Assembly: GCA_964649415.1 (NCBI GenBank)
Contig: CAZYSK010000011.1
Span: 1-64,000 of the forward strand
Direction of reading: 5' to 3'
From: CAZYSK01 sp964649415
GTDB lineage: Bacteria; Chloroflexota; Anaerolineae; B4-G1
DNA: 64,000 nt
Within the stretch, counting starts at the first letter, position 1, and each line of letters opens with the position of its first letter. The position numbers and the translations under genes were made by a program. Of this stretch, positions 27,250 to 34,522 are shown in pieces. The notes below the pieces were generated by a model. It was given only the letters and a program-made list of their open reading frames with translations, was not told where the DNA came from and did not search any database.

Positions 27250-27756
27250 CTAGTCCGCCGCTTCGTCAGTCGCTTTCGCTGCTACAGTCTCTGCGGGCAC
27301 CTCATCACCTGACAGAACAAATCCCTGAGCCCGCAGCCGCTTCTTCAGCGTGGCAAGAGACTTGAGACCAAAGCCTTTCAAGTTCGTCAACGCTTCGTCT
27401 CCCTCTTCCAGCTTGGCCAGTACATCGCCCACCGTCTTGAGGCCTGCGCCAATCAGCACCTTTGTCAGACGGGAACTGAGATCCAGTTCCACGATCTTGA
27501 GTTCGGGCGAGGTCGCACGCTCTTTCTCCCGCTCAGCCTCAGCAATCAGTTGCTCACGGCGCTCCAGCTTCCGCATGAAGCGCTCCACCTGCCCACCGGC
27601 ATCCACGATGCGCTGCTCGCCGGTGAAAAACGGATGGCACTTGGAGCAAATATCGGTACGGACCACCGGGACTGTCGAACCCACAGTCCAGGTATTGCCA
27701 CAAGCACAGATTACCTGTGCCTCGGGATAATACTCGGGATGAATACCTTCCTTCAT
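27250..27756 (-). CDS. rpmE: Ribosomal protein L31 fused to an RpoA C-terminal-like helical domain
   Basis: 168 residues; L31 is normally about 66-75. Residues 1-65 are a bona fide zinc-type L31: IHPEY, the cysteines C17 and C19, then CSKCHPFFTG (C37, C40) and VERFMRK. After a charged helix (66-88), residues 89-145 read LDLSSRLTKVLIGAGLKTVG and LTNLKGFGLKSLATLKKRL. This pattern matches the alpha-CTD helix-hairpin-helix of RNA polymerase RpoA (leucine, GI-TVGDLL, N-GF/EKSL). Residues 146-168 are a loose acidic tail. No stop or frameshift separates the domains. Last gene of rplU-rpmA-rpmE, 8 nt after rpmA. A translation-transcription link is a tempting inference. Confidence 0.9.
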   Translation of the reverse strand: MKEGIHPEYYPEAQVICACGNTWTVGSTVPVVRTDICSKCHPFFTGEQRIVDAGGQVERFMRKLERREQLIAEAEREKERATSPELKIVELDLSSRLTKVLIGAGLKTVGDVLAKLEEGDEALTNLKGFGLKSLATLKKRLRAQGFVLSGDEVPAETVAAKATDEAAD

Positions 27757-27764
27757 GACGCCCC

Positions 27765-28025
27765 CTACACGCGCTCTGGATAGACACTGACCTGCTTGCG
27801 GCCTCCGCGGATGTGCTCAAAGCGCACGTATCCATCGGCAGTGGCGAATAGAGTAAAGTCCTTCCCCATACCCACGTTCACGCCTGGCCTGATGCGCGTC
27901 CCACGCTGCCGCACGATGATATTGCCCACGATTACTGCTTCACCGCCGTACTTCTTTACCCCCAAACGCTTGGCGCGACTGTCACGCCCGTTGCGGCTGC
28001 TGCCTGCACCTTTCTTATGCGCCAT
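27765..28025 (-). CDS. rpmA: Ribosomal protein L27
   Basis: 86 residues of standard length: MAHKKGAGSSRNGRDS, GVKKYGGEAV, GNIIVRQRGTRIRPG and NVGMGKDFTLFA. It sits at the peptidyl-transferase centre of the 50S subunit. The N-terminus begins directly with the mature AHKKG, without the cleavable extension of Firmicutes. 11 nt downstream of rplU. Confidence 0.97.
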   Translation of the reverse strand: MAHKKGAGSSRNGRDSRAKRLGVKKYGGEAVIVGNIIVRQRGTRIRPGVNVGMGKDFTLFATADGYVRFEHIRGGRKQVSVYPERV

Positions 28026-28036
28026 CTCACGACCTC

Positions 28037-28348
28037 CTACACTACAATCTCATCCACGCGCAGCCGTGTATAGTGCTGGCGATGACCAAGGCGCCGACGA
28101 TACCGCTTCCTCGGGTGGTACTTGAAGATATGAACCTTAGGCCCTTTCTCCTGAGCGACCACCGTCGCCACAACCTTAGCGCCGCCAACGGTAGGCCGGC
28201 CTACCTCCACACGCTCGCCATCGGCGACCAACAACACCTCATCCAGCTCAATTCGCTGCCCGACCTCAGCGGGCAGTCGCTCGACGAGAATCGCGTCGCC
28301 CACGCCAGCCCGATACTGCCGCGCGCCTGACCTTACAACCGCATACAC
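28037..28348 (-). CDS. rplU: Ribosomal protein L21
   Basis: 103 residues from a GTG start with a GGGGGGA ribosome-binding site. MYAVVRSGARQYRAGVGDAI at the start, and KVHIFKYHPRKRYRRRLGHRQ, the hallmark 23S rRNA-binding loop, near the end. First gene of rplU-rpmA-rpmE. Confidence 0.96.
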   Translation of the reverse strand: MYAVVRSGARQYRAGVGDAILVERLPAEVGQRIELDEVLLVADGERVEVGRPTVGGAKVVATVVAQEKGPKVHIFKYHPRKRYRRRLGHRQHYTRLRVDEIVV

Positions 28349-28400
28349 GATAATCCCCCCTTATAGACAGTAGAGGGCCGTGCCTGATGGCCCGGCCACC
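28349..28400 (-). promoter_or_regulatory. Leader with hairpin upstream of rplU, candidate L21 autoregulation element
   Basis: The transcribed leader of roughly 50 nt contains a G/C-rich hairpin: GGCCG (28374-28378 region) paired with CGGCC about 12 nt away, with a TGCC/GGCC inner stem. In many bacteria the rplU leader folds as the L21 binding site; I can see a hairpin but not match the full consensus. Confidence 0.4.
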
Positions 28401-28406
28401 ATTGCC

Positions 28407-28434
28407 ATTATACCGAAACTGCCAGTTTTGTCAA
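28407..28434 (-). promoter_or_regulatory. Consensus sigma-70 promoter of the rplU operon
   Basis: On the minus strand TTGACA (28429-28434), 16-nt spacer and TATAAT (28407-28412): both hexamers are perfect consensus. The spacer contains the small palindrome AAACTGGCAGTTT. It lies 58 nt upstream of the GTG of rplU, as expected for a highly expressed ribosomal operon. Confidence 0.85.
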
Positions 28435-28471
28435 CAGGCACCCACATCGTCCACACATCACGCCAACCATG

Positions 28472-29116
28472 TCAGGCCGTCAAGATCAGCCGCCGGCGGT
28501 GGTAGCGAGCATGTACGCCGTCCATCCCCAGCGACTCCAGCACAGCCTCGGGGCGAGCTGTGCCTCCCCCACGAGCGGCCAGTTGCATTCCGAGCACGGC
28601 TTCACCCACGTTCGCACGTTCCAAGCACAGCCGCTCGATCAGCGGGCGCAGATCGTAGCGCCGGCCGCGTCGCTCGCGCGGCAGCTCGTCCGCCGCCAAC
28701 AGCTGCCCCACGCGCGCCTCAACCTGTTCCCCCGACTCACCCCACTCGACCGTGACGCAGTACTCCGCTGCCACAACCCGTGTCTGTAGCGCAGGTTCTT
28801 TCAAATCAACCTGACGCACGAGATCTATACTGAGTCCAACAGGCAACACCGGCGACACCGCACGGGCGAAGTCCTCCAGCGACACAGGCAACTCAAGCCA
28901 GACGTCCAGCCACTCAGCCTCGCCGGTGTGCCCCAGTGGCAGGGCCGCTGCCAGCTGCAATCTAGGACGCGGATTGAAGCCATGGGAATAAGCCAACGGC
29001 ACTCCTGCCCGGCGAAAGCCCCGTTCCCACGCTCTCGCCAGATCCAGGTGCGAGGAGTACTTGAGGAGGCCCTCTTTGGCAAAGGTTATCCGCAAGCGTT
29101 GTGCATGCACTGGCAT
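28472..29116 (-). CDS. DUF2344 / TIGR03936 family protein, radical SAM partner
   Basis: 214 residues. The N-terminus LRITFAKEGLLKYSSHLDLA and FNPRPRLQLAAALPLGHTGE are the signatures of DUF2344 proteins, which are encoded beside, or fused to, TIGR03960 radical SAM proteins. Function unknown; it is often found next to rng/rplU. Here the M29 aminopeptidase gene lies between it and the radical SAM gene. Ends just before the rplU promoter. Confidence 0.88.
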   Translation of the reverse strand: MPVHAQRLRITFAKEGLLKYSSHLDLARAWERGFRRAGVPLAYSHGFNPRPRLQLAAALPLGHTGEAEWLDVWLELPVSLEDFARAVSPVLPVGLSIDLVRQVDLKEPALQTRVVAAEYCVTVEWGESGEQVEARVGQLLAADELPRERRGRRYDLRPLIERLCLERANVGEAVLGMQLAARGGGTARPEAVLESLGMDGVHARYHRRRLILTA

Positions 29117-29129
29117 AGCGTTTCCAGCC

Positions 29130-30239
29130 TCACAATTCGATCACGAACTCGCCGTCCTTGTACAACAGCTCGTCATCCACCCAGATCTCGCCGCCATCCC
29201 GCATGTCGCAGATCATATCCCAGTGGATCGCTGACTCGTTCTCACTGCCGGTCTCGGGATAGCCCGCGCCCAAGGCCATATGAAAACTGCCGCCGATCTT
29301 CTCGTCGAACAGAATCTGGCCCGTGAAACGGGTCACGCCTTTGTTGGTACCAATCGCGAACTCGCCAACGTACCGCGAGCCCGCGTCCGTGTCGAGCGTC
29401 TCGAGCAAGAAACGCTCGTTCTTCTCCGCACTGGCCTCCACTACCCGTCCATTCTCAAACCGGAGACGCACGCCGGTGACCTGCCGGCCCTGACGAATCG
29501 CGGGATAGGAGAAATGCACGTGACCCTGGACACTGTCCTCCACCGGGCCCGTGAAGACCTCGCCATCGGGCATATTCTTCTGACCGTCACAGTTGATAAA
29601 CGCGCGACCGGCGATGCTCAGGTGTAGATCGGTCTCCGGGCCGACGACGTGCACCCGCTCCCTACCCCTGAGCCAGTCCACGATCTTCTGCTGCCAGGCC
29701 GAGAAGCGAGCCCAGTAGCCTATCGGATCCTCCAGATCCGGAAGGCAAGCGCTGTACACAAATTCCTCGTACTCGCTCAAGCTCATGTCAGCATCCTGAG
29801 CATAGGCATTGGTCGGGAACAGCGTCGTGCTCCAGCGGAGCGCTCCCGAAGCGGAGCGCTGCATGAACGTGCGCATTAAATCCGTCCACGCCCGATTGTG
29901 CAGCACCTGTCGAGCGGGGTCCACGCCGCTCAGCGCTTTCGTGTTACTCGCACCCCTGACTGAAAGCCTCACATCGTAGGTCTCCATGACCAGCTTGATC
30001 GGTTCAGGCACGTGCGCCAACTGCTCGTCAGACGCATAGCGAAATAGCAACTCGTCCGCACCGGGCAGAGAAAGGAGCACAAGCGGGTGCCCCCCGGCCT
30101 GCAACACCTTGGCGTACACGGCCCGAAGCAACGGCTCGGCCCCCACGTCACCGGTGATAGCTACTCTCTCTCCAGGCTGAACAGCGACCGAGTAGTTGAC
30201 CAGCACATCTGCCAGCTTCTCAACACGTGGATCTTTCAT
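29130..30239 (-). CDS. Aminopeptidase, peptidase family M29
   Basis: 369 residues, typical for the family (AmpS, PepS, thermophilic aminopeptidase T). It releases N-terminal residues and uses two divalent metals. Visible ligands: Glu in DGEVFTGPVEDS, Glu in VGEFAIGTNKG, His in GSFHMALGAGY, and His and Asp in SAIHWDMICDM. No signal peptide, so cytoplasmic. 13 nt before the DUF2344 gene in the same direction. Confidence 0.93.
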   Translation of the reverse strand: MKDPRVEKLADVLVNYSVAVQPGERVAITGDVGAEPLLRAVYAKVLQAGGHPLVLLSLPGADELLFRYASDEQLAHVPEPIKLVMETYDVRLSVRGASNTKALSGVDPARQVLHNRAWTDLMRTFMQRSASGALRWSTTLFPTNAYAQDADMSLSEYEEFVYSACLPDLEDPIGYWARFSAWQQKIVDWLRGRERVHVVGPETDLHLSIAGRAFINCDGQKNMPDGEVFTGPVEDSVQGHVHFSYPAIRQGRQVTGVRLRFENGRVVEASAEKNERFLLETLDTDAGSRYVGEFAIGTNKGVTRFTGQILFDEKIGGSFHMALGAGYPETGSENESAIHWDMICDMRDGGEIWVDDELLYKDGEFVIEL

Positions 30240-30296
30240 CGAATGCTCCCCTCTTTTATGAATTACGAATAGTCGTTCTGTGACGCACTCCGCACG

Positions 30297-32162
30297 CTAT
30301 GCGTCACGCAAGTCCGGACAACAACATCCCTCCGCCCATTGATCGCCATAGGCACCCAGTATGCCACAGTTGTGGCAGCCTTGCCGGCAATCAGCAAGCC
30401 CCTCTCCGCGTTGGCTGCGTTGATACTCCATCAACAGGAACTTCCTGCGCACCCCCGTGCTGATAGCGTCCCAAGGGAAGACCTCATCGCGCGCTCGTTC
30501 ACGATACGCGTAGAAGTCCGCATCCAATCCGCTGTCTGCGAAGGCCTGCATCCAGGCGTCCATATTGCGGTGCTCATCCCAGGCATCGAAGCGTGCGCCC
30601 AGCCTCCACGCGCGCTCAATCACCGCCCCCAGTCGCCGGTCACCGCGGGCGAAGATGGCCTCCAACAGCGTCCCTTCAGGGTCACTGTAGCTCAGCTTAA
30701 GCCCGCGCCCGGCAAGTTCGCGCCGCAGAAGCGCTTGCTTCTCACGAATAGAGGCCATCCGATCCAGACCCACCCACTGGAATGGCGTATGAGGCTTGGG
30801 TATGAAAGTGTTCACGCTCACGTTCACCTGTGTCCGACGACCGTGGACCTTCCGGCCCACCGCCCGCACGTCGCGTGCCAGGTCGACGATGGCTTCCACG
30901 TCTTCCATCCGCTCTCCAGGAAGCCCAATCATGAAGTATAGCTTGATCGTGCGCCACCCGTGTTCGAACACCTCACGGGCCACCTCGAGCATCTCCTTGG
31001 TAGAGATAGGCTTGTTGATGATAGCGCGCAGCCGCTCGGTGGCAGCCTCCGGCGCAAAGGTGAATCCCGTGTGTCGCCCTCTCGCGATGGCCTCCGCCAG
31101 TGCAACGGAGAAGCTGTCAGCCCGCAACGCGGGGAGTGAGACAGACAGATGGCCATGGGCGTACCGCTCCATGATCGTCCGCACCAACTTCTCAATGTCC
31201 GAGTAATCAGAGGACGAAAGCGACAGCAGGCCGACCTCCTCAAAGCCGGTCTGGTGCACGATCGCATCAAGCGCCTCCAGGATCTCCTCCACAGACCGCT
31301 CTCGCACAGGGCGCGTGGACATCCCAGCGTGACAGAAGCGACAACCACGGGTGCACCCCCGTTGAATCTCGATCGCCGCCCGGTTGTGGGCCACGTCCAC
31401 CGTGGGAACGATGAGACGCGTCGGCGCAGGGAGCAAAGGAGAGACGATCCGCTTCCCAACGGGCAGCGGGGCCGTCGGGACTGTGGGCTTGATCTGGGAG
31501 ACCACCCCATTAGCGCGGTAGTGCACATCATACAGGCGAGGCACGTAGACGCCCGGTATCTCCGCCAAGGCAGCTAGCTGTGCGCCCCGCGAGCGTCCCC
31601 CCATCTGCTGATAGGCCCGCACCACGTCAACGAGCACTTCCTCCCCCTCGCCGATCAAGAAGGCATCCACGAAATCAGCGACGGGTTCCGGGTTGAAGGT
31701 CGCGTGCCCGCCAGCGATCACAAGTGGATGCTGGGCATCCCGGTCGCAGGCTCTAAGCGGTAGCCCTGCCAGGTCCAGCATTTCCAGCAGATTGGTGTAT
31801 AGCTGCTCGTAGGGCAGGCTGAAGCCAAGGATATCGAAATCAGCCAAAGAGCGCTTGCACTCCAGTCCATACAGCGGTATGCCTGCGTCGCGCATAGCCG
31901 CGAGCATATCCACCCAGGGCATGTAAGCCCGGTCCACCAGCACATCCGGCAACCCACTCAGCACGTCATACAGAACCATCAGCCCCAGGCTGGACATGCC
32001 GAGGTCGTAGATATCGGGAAAGGCCAGGCAGACTCGCGTGAGCACGGCCCGGTCGTGCCACTCCTGGTGCCCCCTGCCGCTGTCGTACTCCCCGCCGACG
32101 TAGCGCCCCGGCTTTCGCACAGTGGGCAGTATGCGTTCCAGTTCGTTCAGATCAACCTGCAT
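30297..32162 (-). CDS. Radical SAM protein, TIGR03960-like
   Basis: 621 residues from the ATG at 32162; a TTG at 32171 would extend it by three. The N-terminal B12-binding-like domain (about 30-190: FPDIYDLGMSSLGLMVLYDV, VIAGGHATFNPEPVADF, IGEGEE) is followed by a radical SAM core with IQRGCTRGCRFCHAGM (Cx3Cx2C, residues about 270-282). FAPEAATERLRAIINK and KLYFMIGLPGERMED also fit, and the C-terminal CxxCGI cysteine cluster CRQGCHNCGILG is present. TIGR03960 enzymes are uncharacterised; their usual DUF2344 partner is two genes downstream. Starts 5 nt after the YjbQ stop. Confidence 0.92.
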   Translation of the reverse strand: MQVDLNELERILPTVRKPGRYVGGEYDSGRGHQEWHDRAVLTRVCLAFPDIYDLGMSSLGLMVLYDVLSGLPDVLVDRAYMPWVDMLAAMRDAGIPLYGLECKRSLADFDILGFSLPYEQLYTNLLEMLDLAGLPLRACDRDAQHPLVIAGGHATFNPEPVADFVDAFLIGEGEEVLVDVVRAYQQMGGRSRGAQLAALAEIPGVYVPRLYDVHYRANGVVSQIKPTVPTAPLPVGKRIVSPLLPAPTRLIVPTVDVAHNRAAIEIQRGCTRGCRFCHAGMSTRPVRERSVEEILEALDAIVHQTGFEEVGLLSLSSSDYSDIEKLVRTIMERYAHGHLSVSLPALRADSFSVALAEAIARGRHTGFTFAPEAATERLRAIINKPISTKEMLEVAREVFEHGWRTIKLYFMIGLPGERMEDVEAIVDLARDVRAVGRKVHGRRTQVNVSVNTFIPKPHTPFQWVGLDRMASIREKQALLRRELAGRGLKLSYSDPEGTLLEAIFARGDRRLGAVIERAWRLGARFDAWDEHRNMDAWMQAFADSGLDADFYAYRERARDEVFPWDAISTGVRRKFLLMEYQRSQRGEGLADCRQGCHNCGILGAYGDQWAEGCCCPDLRDA

Positions 32163-32167
32163 CGAAT

Positions 32168-32563
32168 TCAACCCGCAATTACCTTGACAAAGACCTTGCG
32201 CCGGCGCGGCCCATCAAACTCAGCCAAATAGATGCCCTGCCACGTACCAAGCACCAGCTTGCCCTCAGCCACTGGAACGAACTGAGCTGCGCCAACGAGC
32301 GAGGACTTCAAGTGCGCAGGGGAATTCCCCTCGCCGTGGCGATACTCAGGCCTCTGCGGAGAAATGACATCGAGACCTAATCCAACATCGTGCTGCACAT
32401 CGGGATCCCAGTTTTCGTTAAGCGTCAAGCCGGCGGTAGTGTGCGGGCAGAAAGTGAAACAGATTCCCTCCTGTATCCCACGCCGATCGACCACCGCCTG
32501 TACGTCGGCGGTGATATCGTGAAATGTCTGGCGACCACGCGTCGAAAACTCGATTTGCTCCAT
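32168..32563 (-). CDS. YjbQ family (UPF0047) protein
   Basis: 131 residues from the ATG at 32561-32563 with GGGAG upstream; the longer frame crosses the tRNA and its promoter and is rejected. The family signature CFTFCPHTTAGLTLNENWDP, the metal histidines in HGEGNSPAHLKSSLVG, and the end GTWQGIYLAEFDGPRRRKV are complete. Members show thiamine-phosphate-synthase-like activity in complementation tests, but the true role is open. Confidence 0.93.
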   Translation of the reverse strand: MEQIEFSTRGRQTFHDITADVQAVVDRRGIQEGICFTFCPHTTAGLTLNENWDPDVQHDVGLGLDVISPQRPEYRHGEGNSPAHLKSSLVGAAQFVPVAEGKLVLGTWQGIYLAEFDGPRRRKVFVKVIAG

Positions 32564-32604
32564 ATTCAATCTCCCTTGGAACGGCGGTGCCGAAGTATGA
32601 CACC

Positions 32605-32644
32605 CCACGCCGCGTTTGACAAAACGCGGCGTGGCTGGTAAAAT
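32605..32644 (+). promoter_or_regulatory. tRNA-Glu promoter with 13-bp palindrome over the -35 box
   Basis: TTGACA (32616-32621), 17-nt spacer, TAAAAT (32639-32644). A perfect 13-bp inverted repeat, CCACGCCGCGTTT (32605-32617) with its complement (32622-32634) and loop GACA, covers the -35 box and most of the spacer. The palindrome could be a terminator of the opposite direction, or an operator for a repressor of the tRNA gene. Confidence 0.65.
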
Positions 32645-32656
32645 TGGTTCCGTGCT

Positions 32657-32729
32657 GGCCCCATCGTCTAGTGGCCTAGGACGCTGGCCTCTCAAGCCGG
32701 AAACAGGGGTTCGACTCCCCTTGGGGCCA
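32657..32729 (+). tRNA. tRNA-Glu (anticodon CUC)
   Basis: 73 nt. Acceptor GGCCCCA (32657-32663) pairs with TGGGGCC (32722-32728), followed by discriminator A. The D-loop reads TCTAGTGGCCTAGGA, the anticodon arm CTGGC-CTCTCAA-GCCGG gives anticodon CTC, and the T-arm AGGGG-TTCGACT-CCCCT is perfect. CCA is not encoded. Confidence 0.96.
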
Positions 32730-32747
32730 CAGCATTGAATTCAGACA

Positions 32748-32778
32748 GACCCCACCGTAGCGGTGGGGTCGTCTTTTT
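32748..32778 (+). terminator. Terminator after tRNA-Glu
   Basis: GACCCCACCG (32748-32757), loop TAG, perfect complement (32761-32770), then GTCTTTTTC: a classic intrinsic terminator 18 nt after the tRNA. Confidence 0.88.
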
Positions 32779-32827
32779 CTGTCGACCGCCGAGCGACGGA
32801 GAAAAGAACGGCCGCCGTCGCACTCCG

Positions 32828-34108
32828 TCAGAACGGACGCGGCGCGATACCCACCAGATACCCGAACTGCTCCTTGAGTTCCTCGGGAGACACACTCGTG
32901 TACGCCGCCATGCGGGCCCACAGCATTTCGTCGTCAGCATCCTGAGGATTGAGACGGATCATGAACTTGTACGCAGATTGATACGTGAATGAATCCAGGT
33001 CCACCTGACGCACCTCCGTCCGCCCGGTCTCAGGATCCATCATCTCAGCAAACGGCATAGGCACTACCTGATTCCGTTGGATCGTCACTGTAGCGTGGGT
33101 GCCACCGTTGATGAGGAAGTCCACGGCGGCCTCACCCAGGCTGCGCGTGTAGTCAATGTCGAAGGCGATCGGATCCGCGCACCGCAGTTCGTAGCCCACA
33201 TCCTTGCTGACTATGCGCACGTCGAGCCCCAGACCCGCCAATCCCGTGCGCACTGACTTCTTGAGAACGTCCGAGAAGTTGACCTCTGACAGCCGGATGT
33301 GGCCATGGGCATCCCTTTCCGCATGCTCCAGCCCAGCCAAATCTTGCATCGCCAGTTGCTCGACCACACCCTCGGCCACGAGCGCCAGTCCGTACTTCTT
33401 GCCTGATGCCATTCGCTTCAACACGGAGGTGATCAGGATATCCGTCACTTCTTGCAGGCGAATCTCACGGCCCGACCATTCCTCGGGGATCAATGTCACA
33501 GTCGCACCGGAACTCTTGCCAATCCCCAGCGCCAAGTGACCTGCTTTGCGCCCCATCGTGACGACGAGAAACCAACGCTGGCCCGTGAGAGCGTCCTCCA
33601 TCAGGTTTCTCACGATTTTCGTGCCGACCTCCCGCGCAGTCTCAAATCCAAACGTGCGAAGTTCCTCGGGCAAGGGCAAATCGTTGTCAATCGTCTTGGG
33701 GACATGCACCGTCTGGATCGTCACCCCCATCTCCTCCTGGGCGTAGCGAGCGACACGGTACGCTGAATACGCTGTATCGTCACCACCGACGGCGACCAAG
33801 TAGCCTATCCCCGCGTCGATCAAGGCACGCACGCAGTTGCGGAGTCTCTCCACAGCAATGGTCGGATTTGCTCGCGCCGTCCGGAGAATAGAACCACCTG
33901 TCAGATGAATACGGCTGACATCATTGATCGTCAGGGATGTGCTGACCATCTCACCCTCTATGAGATGCTGGAAGCCATCGTAGATCCCCACGATGTCAAA
34001 CCCGTTGTTGATGCCCTCAATCGTCGCAGAATGGATCACGCCGTTGATCCCTGGCGCGGGTCCTCCCCCCACCAGAATACCTATCTTGTCTTCGCGCGTC
34101 TCACCCAT
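32828..34108 (-). CDS. 6-phosphofructokinase, PPi-dependent type
   Basis: 426 residues. The start GILVGGGPAPGINGVI, VAVGGDDTAYSAYR and VPKTIDNDLPL place it among the long phosphofructokinases. The Asp in GGDDT (Gly in ATP-dependent enzymes) and Lys in PKTIDND are the residues known to select pyrophosphate over ATP. MGRKAGHLALGIG and LIPEEWSG are substrate-binding. Cytoplasmic, reversible glycolytic step. Start by AGGGATGATC about 5 nt before the ATG. Confidence 0.9.
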   Translation of the reverse strand: MGETREDKIGILVGGGPAPGINGVIHSATIEGINNGFDIVGIYDGFQHLIEGEMVSTSLTINDVSRIHLTGGSILRTARANPTIAVERLRNCVRALIDAGIGYLVAVGGDDTAYSAYRVARYAQEEMGVTIQTVHVPKTIDNDLPLPEELRTFGFETAREVGTKIVRNLMEDALTGQRWFLVVTMGRKAGHLALGIGKSSGATVTLIPEEWSGREIRLQEVTDILITSVLKRMASGKKYGLALVAEGVVEQLAMQDLAGLEHAERDAHGHIRLSEVNFSDVLKKSVRTGLAGLGLDVRIVSKDVGYELRCADPIAFDIDYTRSLGEAAVDFLINGGTHATVTIQRNQVVPMPFAEMMDPETGRTEVRQVDLDSFTYQSAYKFMIRLNPQDADDEMLWARMAAYTSVSPEELKEQFGYLVGIAPRPF

Positions 34109-34425
34109 CGTAGATCATCCCTCCTTAAGAATCAATCAGAACACGTCCCTGCTTGTCTGCCCGGGGGGGGGCCTGAGTCATCCCGCATGGTATAACACCA
34201 TAGGGCTACCTCAGATGTAGTCGTGCGGCGACCCGGCACAAAACACCCGCCGCGCCTTGATGGCGGGCAGGCGTCAGATGTCATACCCACACTGGGGCCA
34301 CCCATGGACCAGCCACTGCCTCAGGCCCGGCGGAACTGCAAGGCCCATCCTACCCGCCAATTGTAGCACAACTGGGCACGCGGCGCAAACTGCACAAGCC
34401 GAAATGCTCTCGCCACGGCCTTGGG
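34109..34425. other. Gene-poor spacer
   Basis: No coding region or RNA recognised. It holds a run of nine G (34163-34171) and a short palindrome, ATGGT-ATAAC-ACCAT (34187-34201), which might belong to the promoter region of the phosphofructokinase gene on the minus strand. Confidence 0.5.
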
Positions 34426-34454
34426 TTGACTTCGGCGCGAAGTTGCACTATACT
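34426..34454 (+). promoter_or_regulatory. Promoter of the TPR-GGDEF gene
   Basis: TTGACT (34426-34431), 17-nt spacer, TATACT (34449-34454), 69 nt before the GTG start at 34523. Confidence 0.7.
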
Positions 34455-34522
34455 CCCCTTGCCGTCATCCACCCATAAACAGAGACAGCCCAACACAACA
34501 TAGACACCTGGAGGAGGAAGAG

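Noticed and set aside
30281..30306. Inverted repeat TGACGCA...TGCGTCA as terminator.
   Set aside because: The loop is 12 nt, there is no T-run, and it overlaps the stop of the radical SAM gene.
32564..32695. N-terminal extension of YjbQ.
   Set aside because: It would cross the tRNA-Glu gene and its promoter; the ATG at 32563 has a good Shine-Dalgarno.
34187..34201. Short palindrome ATGGT-ATAAC-ACCAT as operator.
   Set aside because: Five-base arms are expected by chance and no -35 box is aligned.
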